A DNA stretch of 64,000 nt, taken from Drouetiella sp036703255. Lineage in GTDB: Bacteria > Cyanobacteriota > Cyanobacteriia > Elainellales > Elainellaceae. The stretch spans positions 1 through 64,000 of the forward strand of contig DATNPL010000203.1 in NCBI GenBank assembly GCA_036703255.1. The letters run 5' to 3'. Below are positions 26,345 through 34,861 of this stretch, piece by piece. How positions within the stretch are numbered: position 1 is the first letter of the stretch; each line of letters opens with the position of its first letter. The notes beneath the pieces are model-generated. The model worked only from the letters and a program-made list of their open reading frames with translations, was not told the DNA's origin and did not search any database. Position numbers and translations under genes: made by a program.

Positions 26345-26935
26345 ATGCAGTCAGTCTGGAAAATTAGGGCTTTGGGAGCGATCGCCGGATTGATCGGCAG
26401 CTTGTGGCTTAGCGGATCTGTCCAGGCAGCCCCATCCCATCCCATCCGACAGGGGATTGCCTGTCCCGCTCAACTAACAGACTTGATGCCGCTCTTGCTC
26501 CGCGACTTGCCTAGCTATGCCAATCGCGTCAATCAGAGTGCTTATGCCTTAGATGATGTCTCGGATACCCCAGGCTATGTTCTTGTGGCAGGGCCACCCG
26601 ATTATCGGGCGTTAAGGCTCGACTCAGAGCGGCAGCCTGCTGTTGTTCTCCCTGGCGATCGCGTCTCTAGTAATCCACCGCAGATTTTTTTCACCACCCT
26701 AGAGCGGCAGTATATTTCAGGTCAAGCGGTTAAGTTGCAGCATTACCACTGGCTGTTCCTCACCCAAACCGAGAGCTATGGCTGGCAACTCGTGCTGTTG
26801 TTTTCAGCAATCGGTGAATATCCCGTCTCTCAGCTCACCTCAGCGCCGCAAGATGCCAGTCAAGGGGTCATTGCCCAAGCCATTCGCCTCTGGCTGAGAG
26901 ACTGTCAAGCAGGTGCAGTAGAGGGCGACCCGTAG
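26345..26935 (+). CDS. Secreted hypothetical protein
   Basis: This 196-residue protein has a signal peptide (about 1-29, ending SVQA). The mature part has two cysteines (near residues 38 and 188) that could form a disulfide, and a beta-rich middle. I recognise the pattern of cyanobacteria-specific exported proteins but no named family. It ends nine bases from the convergent small Trp-rich gene. Confidence 0.7.
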   Translation: MQSVWKIRALGAIAGLIGSLWLSGSVQAAPSHPIRQGIACPAQLTDLMPLLLRDLPSYANRVNQSAYALDDVSDTPGYVLVAGPPDYRALRLDSERQPAVVLPGDRVSSNPPQIFFTTLERQYISGQAVKLQHYHWLFLTQTESYGWQLVLLFSAIGEYPVSQLTSAPQDASQGVIAQAIRLWLRDCQAGAVEGDP

Positions 26936-26944
26936 CGCTTTCCG

Positions 26945-27208
26945 TCACTTCACATCTGCTTCAGTCAAGTCTGCTGCCGTCATTTCTTGCAGCGATTGCC
27001 AGCCCGCCTGCCACAGGCGTCGATCCTTGAGCTGTTGAGCATTAAGCCAAAAGCGAACTGTAGGGTCGCAGGCTGCAATAATTTCAGCAAATACCCATCG
27101 ACCCTGGTTTTTACGATTCACGACCTGAAAATGCCGCCATCCCCAAGTGGTTTGCTGCGCTGTCCATTTAGAACCCACTAAGTAGGGATACTTTTGTTTT
27201 TTAGGCAT
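26945..27208 (-). CDS. Small Trp-rich protein (TIGR02450-type)
   Basis: This 87-residue basic protein has seven tryptophans and the pattern VGSKWTAQQTTWGWRHFQVVNR followed by GRWVFAEIIAACD. That pattern is characteristic of a small tryptophan-rich family found in cyanobacteria and some proteobacteria. The biochemical role is unknown. The soluble, compact beta-sheet-like pattern suggests a binding module. Confidence 0.8.
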   Translation of the reverse strand: MPKKQKYPYLVGSKWTAQQTTWGWRHFQVVNRKNQGRWVFAEIIAACDPTVRFWLNAQQLKDRRLWQAGWQSLQEMTAADLTEADVK

Positions 27209-28046
27209 TGAACTGAGGCTTCTATATTGGGTGAGTTTTTAAGAATTCAATTTTTAACAAAGCACTGTGGCCATCACCGTCGGTCGTTAGAAAATCTCAA
27301 AAGCATAGCCTTCCTTTTGATTCTATCCGTAAATATTACTAATTATTAAGTTGAGATCTATGCGATGACTCAACCTGCAATTCATCTAACGCGCAACCCA
27401 TCTGATTTCTGGGGGTTATTGAAAAAGATCTGCGAGTTACGACTAGCATAAAAACTCATAATTTTCATCTCTAGGCAATTGGCCTGTAATTATGTTGAAC
27501 TTATTAAAATAGCGAGAGTAAACGAGTTTCTCTCATTCTTATCTAGACCCACAGCCCAGCCTTACATTGCAACGACTTTTATCTGGCTCGGTATGCCTGA
27601 CCGGATGTGTCTACTTGCTAACTGGCTCTGATTTTTTGACTAATCTTTTATTAAAAATGCTAGATTTTCATCCCCGATTCAGCACAATCACGGGTACTTC
27701 ACGTTAATGTCAAGCCTTTCCGTCACACGAATGTGACAAAAAGCGGGGAAAAGACGTGCAATTTTTGTGAGAAAAGTTACAATCGGAGAGAATCTCAGCA
27801 TCATCCATTAGATAGGCAAAGAATTCCGAATCGGTGCTTCTGCCCAGCGCTCTCGTAGCTGTGGAGAGGTAATGTGTGCCAAAGGATGGCTATGGGTAAC
27901 AATCTATCAGGCTTACCCCCCGGTAGATTTTACTGGTAAATGCTCTCATTTTTTGAGAACAATTTGCTAGGCAAGGGAATGTCGTCAACTTCCCTAGACT
28001 GAATCGACCTGAAATTATCTGACACAAGGAGCATGAGGAGCGCGGC
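27209..28046. promoter_or_regulatory. Long A+T-rich control region upstream of sigA
   Basis: These 838 bases hold no convincing gene. Visible elements are a perfect inverted repeat GTCACACGAATGTGAC (27722-27737), a -10-like TACAAT (27778-27783) without a good -35, and a hairpin AGGGAA/TTCCCT (27974-27995) in the probable leader. A strong GAGGAG ribosome-binding site precedes the sigma factor. A long leader and several promoters are normal for primary sigma genes. Confidence 0.5.
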
Positions 28047-29186
28047 ATGACCCAGCAAAATGGCGTACTCGAACTGGAACTGGATCAACCTGAGGCGGAA
28101 GATCTTGAGGCCTTAATAGGAGATGACGGAGATGATCGAGACGACTTAGATGCTCAACCTGAGGAGGAAGACGGCAAAGCGGTAAAAGGGGCTGCTCGTC
28201 GTCGAACACAGGCGAAGAAAAAGCACTACACCGAAGATTCTATTCGGCTGTATCTCCAAGAAATTGGTAGGATTCGTCTGCTTCGGGCTGATGAAGAGAT
28301 TGAGTTAGCCCGCAAAATTGCCGATCTGCTGGAGTTGGAGAGGATTCGCGATCGCCTCTCTGAGCGCTTGGATCGTCCTGCGCAAGACTTTGAGCGGAAC
28401 ATGGAGCTATGGGCTAATGAGGTTAACCAGCCTCTGCCTAAGTTCCGTCGCCGTCTCTATGAAGGGCGTAGGGCAAAGGAAAAGATGGTGCAGTCTAACC
28501 TGCGCTTGGTGGTGTCGATCGCCAAGAAGTATATGAATCGAGGCTTGTCTTTCCAAGACTTGATTCAGGAAGGTAGCTTGGGTCTGATTCGGGCGGCTGA
28601 AAAGTTTGACCATGAAAAGGGCTACAAGTTCTCGACCTATGCAACCTGGTGGATTCGTCAAGCCATCACCCGAGCCATTGCCGATCAGTCTCGGACGATT
28701 CGCCTCCCAGTTCACCTGTACGAAACCATTTCTCGCATCAAAAAAACCACTAAACTGCTCTCTCAAGAAATGGGGCGCAAGCCAACCGAAGAAGAGATTG
28801 CAACCCGAATGGAGATGACGATCGAGAAGCTGCGGTTTATTGCCAAGTCGGCTCAGTTGCCTATCTCTTTGGAAACCCCGATTGGTAAAGAAGAAGACTC
28901 CCGTTTAGGTGACTTCATTGAGTCGGATGGCGAAACGCCTGAAGACCAAGTTTCCAAAAACCTGCTCCGCGAAGATTTGGAAAGCGTGTTGGGTACCCTC
29001 AGCCCCCGCGAGCGAGATGTGCTGCGTCTGCGCTATGGTTTGGACGATGGCCGAATGAAGACGCTGGAAGAGATTGGTCAAATCTTCAACGTCACTCGTG
29101 AGCGAATTCGCCAAATAGAGGCGAAGGCTTTGCGGAAACTGCGTCATCCCAACCGTAACAGCGTTCTCAAGGAATACATTCGCTAA
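28047..29186 (+). CDS. sigA: RNA polymerase primary sigma factor (RpoD/SigA type)
   Basis: This 379-residue protein has an acidic N-terminus and a region 1.2 beginning DSIRLYLQEIGRIRLL. Region 2 is highly conserved (VQSNLRLVVSIAKKYMNRGLS through GYKFSTYATWWIRQAITRAIADQSRTIR), and the 4.2 helix-turn-helix reads TLEEIGQIFNVTRERIRQIEAKALRKLRH. This is the principal, essential sigma factor recognising TTGACA/TATAAT promoters. The length and conserved regions match cyanobacterial group 1. Small group 2 sigmas are shorter, so group 1 is preferred. It has its own terminator. Confidence 0.93.
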   Translation: MTQQNGVLELELDQPEAEDLEALIGDDGDDRDDLDAQPEEEDGKAVKGAARRRTQAKKKHYTEDSIRLYLQEIGRIRLLRADEEIELARKIADLLELERIRDRLSERLDRPAQDFERNMELWANEVNQPLPKFRRRLYEGRRAKEKMVQSNLRLVVSIAKKYMNRGLSFQDLIQEGSLGLIRAAEKFDHEKGYKFSTYATWWIRQAITRAIADQSRTIRLPVHLYETISRIKKTTKLLSQEMGRKPTEEEIATRMEMTIEKLRFIAKSAQLPISLETPIGKEEDSRLGDFIESDGETPEDQVSKNLLREDLESVLGTLSPRERDVLRLRYGLDDGRMKTLEEIGQIFNVTRERIRQIEAKALRKLRHPNRNSVLKEYIR

Positions 29187-29260
29187 AGATAACTTCATTT
29201 TCCAGTGAGTGAATTACGGAAACTTTCGCCTAATTCACCCGCTCAATTTTTGAAATTTAT

Positions 29261-29290
29261 AAACCTACCAGACCTACTGGTAGGTTTTTT
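29261..29290 (+). terminator. Intrinsic terminator of sigA
   Basis: AACCTACCAG pairs with CTGGTAGGTT around the loop ACCTA, followed by TTTTTT. Confidence 0.9.
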
Positions 29291-29306
29291 GGAGTTGCTT
29301 AATAGG

Positions 29307-29365
29307 GGGATGAATTTTTATTGGAGAGGGGCGCTCCGCGCCCCTCTCCAATAAAAATTCATCCC
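29307..29365. repeat. Intergenic palindrome D (28-bp perfect stem)
   Basis: Two 28-base arms (29307-29334 and 29338-29365) are exactly self-complementary around the loop TCC. The core is GGGGCGC-TCC-GCGCCCC and the outer arms start GGGATGAATTTTTATTGG. It follows the sigA terminator by 16 bases. The core is shared with palindrome F, and the flank AAAATCAGTAACG resembles the flank AAAATCAGCAACG of F. Confidence 0.95.
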
Positions 29366-29466
29366 AAAAATCAGTAACGTCGGTTTTTTGGCGTTGCTGG
29401 TTTCATAGGCGGATTGGGCAAACTAGATCTGACGGCTTGCAATCCTTGAAAGCAGGGTTTAGCGAT

Positions 29467-30249
29467 ATGAATCGGGCGATCGCTGCGGTAAATGGCGGAG
29501 TTGACAATATTCTGATAAAACTCCCAGAGGAGGCACGCACCTGGGTAGAAAGCCTATCCTGGCATCAGCGGCGCTATATGCTGTCTCTTTGCCATCTCAT
29601 GTGTGCGGCCACGCCAGAAATTCAGGCAGAGTTTCTGGATGATTACACCGCCGATGGTCTGGTTTCGCGTAAGCTAGAAGACCAAGAAACCAAGCAGCGG
29701 GTGACTCAATATCTCAACGAGTTTCATATCGAAACTGAGCTATCGGAACCTGTCCTGCGCAGCTACATTAAGCAGTTTTATATTCACTCGGCACAAGACA
29801 CCCGCAGACAGCCTGACCAATACCTGGAATCAGCGCTGAGGCTCGTTTTCAGCTCAGAGGAGCGGAACCATGTGTTCAATTATATTCTTGGCTTTGAGCT
29901 GCTGAAGATGATGTTTTGCATGAGCTGGCTTCAGCATGAGCGCCTCTATCGCCTGCAACGTAACCAGGATGAATTCATTAGTGTCTATATCCGACCGATC
30001 CAGCACGCCCATCGGATTAATGGCATTGTCGTTCCCAAAGATGAATCCGTATTTTTTGCCAAACGCAACTACTTTGTACAGCGTCCTGAAATTTCGCCCA
30101 AGAAGCTCATAGAGTTGGTGATTGCTACCTTCACCACAGAAGTCACTTCCAACTTCGGGTTTACCGTGATTCGACATGGCAATTCGCTCTGTTTTGACTA
30201 TGGATACATTTTCCAGCCAGAGTCCGAGATTATTTTTGTGCCTGAATAG
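29467..30249 (+). CDS. Conserved-looking cyanobacterial hypothetical protein
   Basis: From ATG 29467 this is a 260-residue soluble protein. A TTG at 29437 would add ten residues, but AGGG ten bases before the ATG favours 29467. The N-terminal half is helical (LPEEARTWVESLSWHQRRYMLSLCHLMC). The C-terminal half looks like an alpha-beta domain (ISPKKLIELVIATFTTEVTSNFGFTVIRHG then FDYGYIFQPESEIIFVPE). I recognise no named family. It lies directly after sigA and palindrome D, and is convergent with the fructosamine-kinase-like gene. Confidence 0.75.
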   Translation: MNRAIAAVNGGVDNILIKLPEEARTWVESLSWHQRRYMLSLCHLMCAATPEIQAEFLDDYTADGLVSRKLEDQETKQRVTQYLNEFHIETELSEPVLRSYIKQFYIHSAQDTRRQPDQYLESALRLVFSSEERNHVFNYILGFELLKMMFCMSWLQHERLYRLQRNQDEFISVYIRPIQHAHRINGIVVPKDESVFFAKRNYFVQRPEISPKKLIELVIATFTTEVTSNFGFTVIRHGNSLCFDYGYIFQPESEIIFVPE

Positions 30250-30283
30250 TTTTGTGCCAGCAGTGCTCATTTTGAAATGAAGC

Positions 30284-30321
30284 TCGAGGAGTTCGCGTCT
30301 TGCGGGCTTAAGCTCCTCGAT
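30284..30321. terminator. Inverted repeat between convergent genes
   Basis: TCGAGGAG and CTCCTCGA enclose about 21 bases with a further CGC/GCG pair. It could end transcripts from both sides (30249 plus and 30331 minus). There is no T-run on either strand. Confidence 0.4.
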
Positions 30322-30330
30322 CGCTAATCT

Positions 30331-31191
30331 CTAGAGCAAGGTCGCTATCATTTGATTAGCCTGAGCGGCATAGCTGCCGCCAAACAGATTGAAGTGGTTG
30401 AGAATGTGATAGAGGTTGTAGAGCGTTTTGCGGTGCCTATACCCTGGATCGATCGCCAAAACCTGACTGTAGCCGCTATAGAAAGACGCCGGAAACCCGC
30501 CAAACAGCTCAGTCATGGCTAAATCAACTTCGCGATCGCCATAGTAGGCCGCCGGATCAAAAATGATGGGTTCGCCTTGCTGCGTGACTGCCGCATTGCC
30601 CGACCACAGATCGCCATGTACCAGCGATGGATAGGGATGATGTCCTGCCAAGAGTTCCGGCACAGTTGCCAAAAGTTTTTGCTGTTGGGGAAAATGACCG
30701 CCTCGCCGCTCGGCAAGCTGAAACTGATAGCCCAATCGCTGCTGAGTAAAAAACTCCGCCCAGGTTGCCGTCCAGGAATTTTTTTGCGGCGTTGCGCCAA
30801 TCACATTGTCGTGAAACCATCCAAAGCCGCGATCGCCCTTAATTTGGTGCATTGCTGCCAGATTGCGTCCCAGGTTTTCCCAAGAAGAGGCGTTACCAGA
30901 ACCCAGATCGATCCATTCCAGCACGATGTAGGCGAAGTTTTCGGCTATGCCATAGCACAGGGGTTGCGGTACTCGGATGGTCTGAGACGCTGCCATTTGC
31001 CGGAGCGCAAAGGCTTCTGTCTCAAACATGGCTAAGTGGCTAGCCTGATTCAGTTTGACAAAATAGGCTAGGCTGCCGTTGCTCACCCAATAGGCTTGGT
31101 TGATGCTGCCGCCCCCCACCGAGCGCCGATCGCTGATCTGGAAGGCTTGGCGGGTGACTTGACTGATATAAGAGGCGATCGAGTGCCACAT
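30331..31191 (-). CDS. Fructosamine/ketosamine-3-kinase family protein
   Basis: From the ATG at 31191 this is 286 residues. An in-frame start at 31233 would overlap the upstream gene and adds residues not typical of the family. The kinase-like fold shows the Gly-rich VGGGSINQAYWV, the lysine in FVKLN, the catalytic HGDLWSGNAAV and the metal-binding FDPAAYYGDREVDLAM. Family members phosphorylate the C3 hydroxyl of sugars attached to protein amines, which destabilises glycation products. It follows the UbiD gene by 22 bases on the same strand and is probably cotranscribed. Confidence 0.88.
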   Translation of the reverse strand: MWHSIASYISQVTRQAFQISDRRSVGGGSINQAYWVSNGSLAYFVKLNQASHLAMFETEAFALRQMAASQTIRVPQPLCYGIAENFAYIVLEWIDLGSGNASSWENLGRNLAAMHQIKGDRGFGWFHDNVIGATPQKNSWTATWAEFFTQQRLGYQFQLAERRGGHFPQQQKLLATVPELLAGHHPYPSLVHGDLWSGNAAVTQQGEPIIFDPAAYYGDREVDLAMTELFGGFPASFYSGYSQVLAIDPGYRHRKTLYNLYHILNHFNLFGGSYAAQANQMIATLL

Positions 31192-31213
31192 AAGCGCGCA
31201 TAAGCAAAAGAAA

Positions 31214-32722
31214 TTACCGAATATCGTAGCCAAATAAGTTGAGATCCACTTCGCCCAATTTCAAGTTAGCCAGACCATACTCAGCCCAACGTCGCTCTAC
31301 CAGAGCCGCCACGGCTGGATCAGATTCCAACGGTGCCCCCCAGGGGTGATCGGTTTCTGGCGAGACTTTGGTGGTGGCATCAATCCCCATCCGTCCCCCC
31401 AAGCCGACTCTTTCGCTGGCAAAATCCAGCGTGTCGAAAGGCGTTTCTGGCAAGATGAAAACATCGCGCACTGGATCGACTTTAGAGGTGATGGCCCACA
31501 CGACCTGACGTGGATCGCGAATGTTGATGCTCTTATCGACCACAATCACAAACTTCGTGTAGGTAAACTGCGGCAGAGCGCTCCAAAATGCCAGTGCAGC
31601 GCGGCGAGCCTGCCCCGGATAAGCTTTGTCAATCGAGATAATCGCTGCCTTGTAGCTGAGGGCTTCCATCGGCAGGAAAAAATCTACGATTTCAGAAACC
31701 TGCTGCCGCAGAATGGGGGTATAGATGCGGTTAAGGGCGATCGCCATCATCGCTTCTTCTTTGGGCGGGCGGCCGCTAAACGTCGTCAGATGAATGGGAT
31801 TCTTGCGGTGGGTCATGCAGTGAAATCGCACCAGGGGCGAATCTTCGACGCCACCGTAGTAGCCCATGTGATCGCCAAAGGGGCCATCCGGCAGCATTTC
31901 GCCGGGGGTAATCGTACCCTCCAAGACAAACTCAGAATCGGCAGGGACTTCTAGATCAAGGGTTTTACACTTTGCCAGATGCACGCCTGAGCCGCCGTAC
32001 AGCCCAGCAAATAGCCATTCTGAAAGATCAACCGGAATCGGCGTTGCCGCAGCCATAATAATCAGCGGATCAACCCCCAAGGCGATCGCCACTTCCAGTT
32101 TTTGGCCGCGCTCTGCCGCCTTCCGCAAATGACGCGCCCCCCCCCGCACCGACAGCCAATGCACGGTCATGGTATTTTTTGACTGGAGCTGGAGCCGATA
32201 CACGCCCACGTTTGGGGTTCCGGTTTCGCAATCTCGCGTAATCACCAGCCCCAGCGTAATAATTTTTCCGGCATCGCCTGAGTAAGGACGAATCATCGGC
32301 ACGGTATTCAGATCAAGGTCGCCCCCTTCGACAACCACCTGGTGACAGGGCGGGAAAAAATCTCGATTGGGTTTGGCCTTGACGACATCAAATAAGACTT
32401 TGCCAAAGTCGATCGCCTGAGAGATTTTCTTGGGCGGCTTGGGCTGTTGCAGCATACCTAGCTTTTTGCCCAGCGTCTCTAGCTCTTCGGGATGCTCCAT
32501 GTTCATGGCCCAGCAGATGCGCTCTACCGTACCCATGACGTTGATGGCGATCGCATGGGGAGAGCCTTTCACATTTTCAAACAGTAAAGCTGGGCCACCC
32601 TGCTGCAACAAGCGATTTGAAATTTCGGCAATTTCCAAATCGGGATCAACCAGGGCGCTAATACGACGCAACTGCCCCCGTTGTTCAAGTTGTTTTAGAA
32701 AACCCCGCAGATCTCTCGCCAT
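31214..32722 (-). CDS. ubiD: UbiD-family decarboxylase
   Basis: This 502-residue enzyme uses prenylated FMN to decarboxylate aromatic or unsaturated acids. The order MARDLRGFLKQLEQRGQL, GDAGKIITLGLVITRDCETG, the active-site region ITPGEMLPDGPFGDHMGYYGG and TTFSGRPPKEEAMMA matches UbiD. In cyanobacteria this step is assigned to plastoquinone head-group synthesis from 4-hydroxybenzoate. A UbiX partner (flavin prenyltransferase) is not in the window. The downstream kinase-like gene appears to be in the same operon. Confidence 0.92.
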   Translation of the reverse strand: MARDLRGFLKQLEQRGQLRRISALVDPDLEIAEISNRLLQQGGPALLFENVKGSPHAIAINVMGTVERICWAMNMEHPEELETLGKKLGMLQQPKPPKKISQAIDFGKVLFDVVKAKPNRDFFPPCHQVVVEGGDLDLNTVPMIRPYSGDAGKIITLGLVITRDCETGTPNVGVYRLQLQSKNTMTVHWLSVRGGARHLRKAAERGQKLEVAIALGVDPLIIMAAATPIPVDLSEWLFAGLYGGSGVHLAKCKTLDLEVPADSEFVLEGTITPGEMLPDGPFGDHMGYYGGVEDSPLVRFHCMTHRKNPIHLTTFSGRPPKEEAMMAIALNRIYTPILRQQVSEIVDFFLPMEALSYKAAIISIDKAYPGQARRAALAFWSALPQFTYTKFVIVVDKSINIRDPRQVVWAITSKVDPVRDVFILPETPFDTLDFASERVGLGGRMGIDATTKVSPETDHPWGAPLESDPAVAALVERRWAEYGLANLKLGEVDLNLFGYDIR

Positions 32723-33089
32723 AGTTTAGCCCTGTAAAGGTAACGCGCCTGAAAACAAAGCTATCTGAAAGTAAAGCAATGTGAAGCGTCTCTTTAACAT
32801 TATGGCTGAGATAGGACATCTAAGTCATACGCAGTGGCAGGGGCGTGACTGGCAAAGGCGTTAAAAACCGGGTTTTCGAGAGGCTCAATCAAGCCCAATG
32901 AATTTTGATCTAGATATTTTGCTTTAGATAGAGATAGCAAAGGTACTATTGGCTATGGCGTTTTTGCGTTAATGTTTTAAACCGCTTTTTCAGGTTGATT
33001 TTTCATGGCGTGGAGCCAGCTAATTTTGCATTCAGTGCTCCCTTCCGCTCTCTATTCCTATCGCTCGATCTACTGGCATTGAGGTGTTT
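32723..33089. other. Divergent intergenic region, no gene seen
   Basis: These 367 bases separate the divergent UbiD and NYN-LOTUS genes. They must hold both promoters. Candidate -10 boxes occur, but none has a convincing -35, and no strong hairpin is seen. Confidence 0.4.
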
Positions 33090-34520
33090 GTGAACGATAC
33101 GGCTGTCACTCAACAAATCAGTCATCAAATGAGCGCGCTGATTCACAAAGCTATGGTGGTTGTGCAGCAGCAGCAGATAAATCTCTTGATGGAAAAGTAT
33201 CGATCGCTCGACTGGAACCATCCGCAGCGTAAGGCAGATTTTATCCGCGCTGCGGCCGCTGAAATTGCCAAGGGACTGGAACAGTCGTCTTCCGACTTGT
33301 TGATGAAAAGAATTGAAAAAATTCTGAAGGCGGTCTTCGTTGCCGATTTTTTCCGGCTCAACGCGTTTCAATCTTTAATGGCGCAGCTCGAACAGATGAG
33401 ATCGGCCTTTGAGTCTGACCAGGCACCTGATCATCCGTCAGAGCCAGTCGCTCATGCTGACGATACAGCGCTGACCAATGGCCGACAGGCTTCAGAACCT
33501 AAGGCGATCGCTATCCTCTTGCTAGATGCCGAAAATATTAAGCTTTCGATAGAAGAAGAGCAGTTTTTACAAAGCAGCTGCAACTATTCCATTCAGATCA
33601 AGATTGCCTTTGCCAACTGGCGCACGATGGGCAAATATGATGCCGACTTTCATCGTCGCGGCTATCAGCTCATCCATGTTCCACCCGGCAAAAACAGCGC
33701 CGATATGAAGATGACGGCGATCGGCTCGTCCATTTTTATTCATTATCCCAATGCCAAAGCCATCTTTGTCTGTTCTTCAGATCAGGACTTAGCCCATCTC
33801 AAAAATGCACTCCAGGCTCACGGGCTAACTGTTTATTCCGTTCGTCAGCGCTCAAACATGCTAGTGGTTCGCAACTCTGCAACGGGCAAAACTGAAACCT
33901 ATACACCTGAGGCCATTCGGGAAGTGCCGACGATCGCTCAGGCTGTTGTCTGGCTCAAAGAAATCATCCAAACTGAGCACCAGGCCACGGGCTGCCCTTG
34001 GGTGAAATTGTCGCGCCTGAACTCCCTCTTTAGCGCCGATCATGGCACTGCCTTGGGCGATGTCATGCGCCTCCAAGCAGGACGACGGATTAAAGATATT
34101 TTTCTCGATCATCCCCGTGTTTTCGTGGTTCACCAATCGGCTCAAAGAGGTGAAACCTATGTGTGTTTGTTCGCTGCTCCGCCAACGGACAATACGCCAG
34201 ACGACAGGGCGGCCATACCGCCTGTCGTTCCAGATACCTCTGTCTTGGAATCTGCGCCGTTTGAGGTCATCACCTCAGAGGAGCACCTAGAAGAAGCGCT
34301 GCTGAGTATTTTGGAAGATCTGCTTGCCCAGTCCAACAAGTCAGCTATTTCGATCGCCGAACTGCATACCTATTTTCAGAGACAGTATGGACAAACCATG
34401 AGACAAGTCTTGCAGAGTCTGCACAGCAATCAGAGATACATCACCTTTCTGGGGTCATGCCGTGCCTTCAAACTCACGACAACTGAAAAAGGATGGCTGA
34501 TTGGGATTAGCGAATATTGA
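33090..34520 (+). CDS. NYN (PIN-like) nuclease-domain protein with C-terminal LOTUS/OST-HTH-like domain
   Basis: From GTG 33090 (GAGG five bases upstream, better placed than for the in-frame GTG at 33084) this is 476 residues. The N-terminus is helical (1-110). The NYN domain (about 138-275) has the acidic sites AILLLDAEN, GKNSADMKMTAIG and VCSSDQDLAHLKNALQAHG, which match the metal-binding carboxylates of PIN-like RNases. The middle region (about 285-365) and the C-terminus (about 405-470) look like OST-HTH/LOTUS RNA-binding domains. LabA, a NYN protein, feeds back on the circadian clock output in Synechococcus. Here an RNA-cleaving or RNA-binding role is inferred. Confidence 0.82.
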   Translation: MNDTAVTQQISHQMSALIHKAMVVVQQQQINLLMEKYRSLDWNHPQRKADFIRAAAAEIAKGLEQSSSDLLMKRIEKILKAVFVADFFRLNAFQSLMAQLEQMRSAFESDQAPDHPSEPVAHADDTALTNGRQASEPKAIAILLLDAENIKLSIEEEQFLQSSCNYSIQIKIAFANWRTMGKYDADFHRRGYQLIHVPPGKNSADMKMTAIGSSIFIHYPNAKAIFVCSSDQDLAHLKNALQAHGLTVYSVRQRSNMLVVRNSATGKTETYTPEAIREVPTIAQAVVWLKEIIQTEHQATGCPWVKLSRLNSLFSADHGTALGDVMRLQAGRRIKDIFLDHPRVFVVHQSAQRGETYVCLFAAPPTDNTPDDRAAIPPVVPDTSVLESAPFEVITSEEHLEEALLSILEDLLAQSNKSAISIAELHTYFQRQYGQTMRQVLQSLHSNQRYITFLGSCRAFKLTTTEKGWLIGISEY

Positions 34521-34647
34521 TAGCAAGTTCTGCACCTCTATGCCCGCATTGGCTAAAACCTTCTGAGGAGTAAGGCTTTTTGCGCCTGACCAAAACCCCC
34601 GTTCCATCTCTCCCGTGCCATCTCTATAGTCACAAGTGCTGAGACAG

Positions 34648-34690
34648 GGACATTTTCGTGGGCGCGCTCTGCGCGCCCACGAAAATGTCC
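34648..34690. repeat. Intergenic palindrome E (20-bp perfect stem)
   Basis: Two exactly complementary 20-base arms surround the loop TCT (34668-34670). The core is GTGGGCGCGC-TCT-GCGCGCCCAC and the outer arms are GGACATTTTC/GAAAATGTCC. It lies between the NYN protein and thioredoxin genes, which run in the same direction. Confidence 0.92.
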
Positions 34691-34861
34691 TAAGCGTCAT
34701 GGCTACGGCAATACCTTAATTTACTCTCGTGAGAGCAACGAATGCAGGTTAATTTGGGTATGATTTTTTTACGGGGTATGCCCTATGAACCGCCAGGTTG
34801 AGAATCATCAACGCCAACATTCGCTTGTCCAGTCTAGTTGCATATTAGGAGGGTTGTGAGG

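Noticed and set aside
27722..27737. GTCACACGAATGTGAC as a CRP (SyCRP1) site upstream of sigA
   Set aside because: The half-sites are in the inverse order to the CRP consensus (TGTGA-N6-TCACA), so only an unspecific palindrome is reported.
29307..29365. Palindrome D as the sigA terminator
   Set aside because: A standard intrinsic terminator with TTTTTT already ends 16 bases upstream, and the right arm of D is A-rich rather than T-rich.
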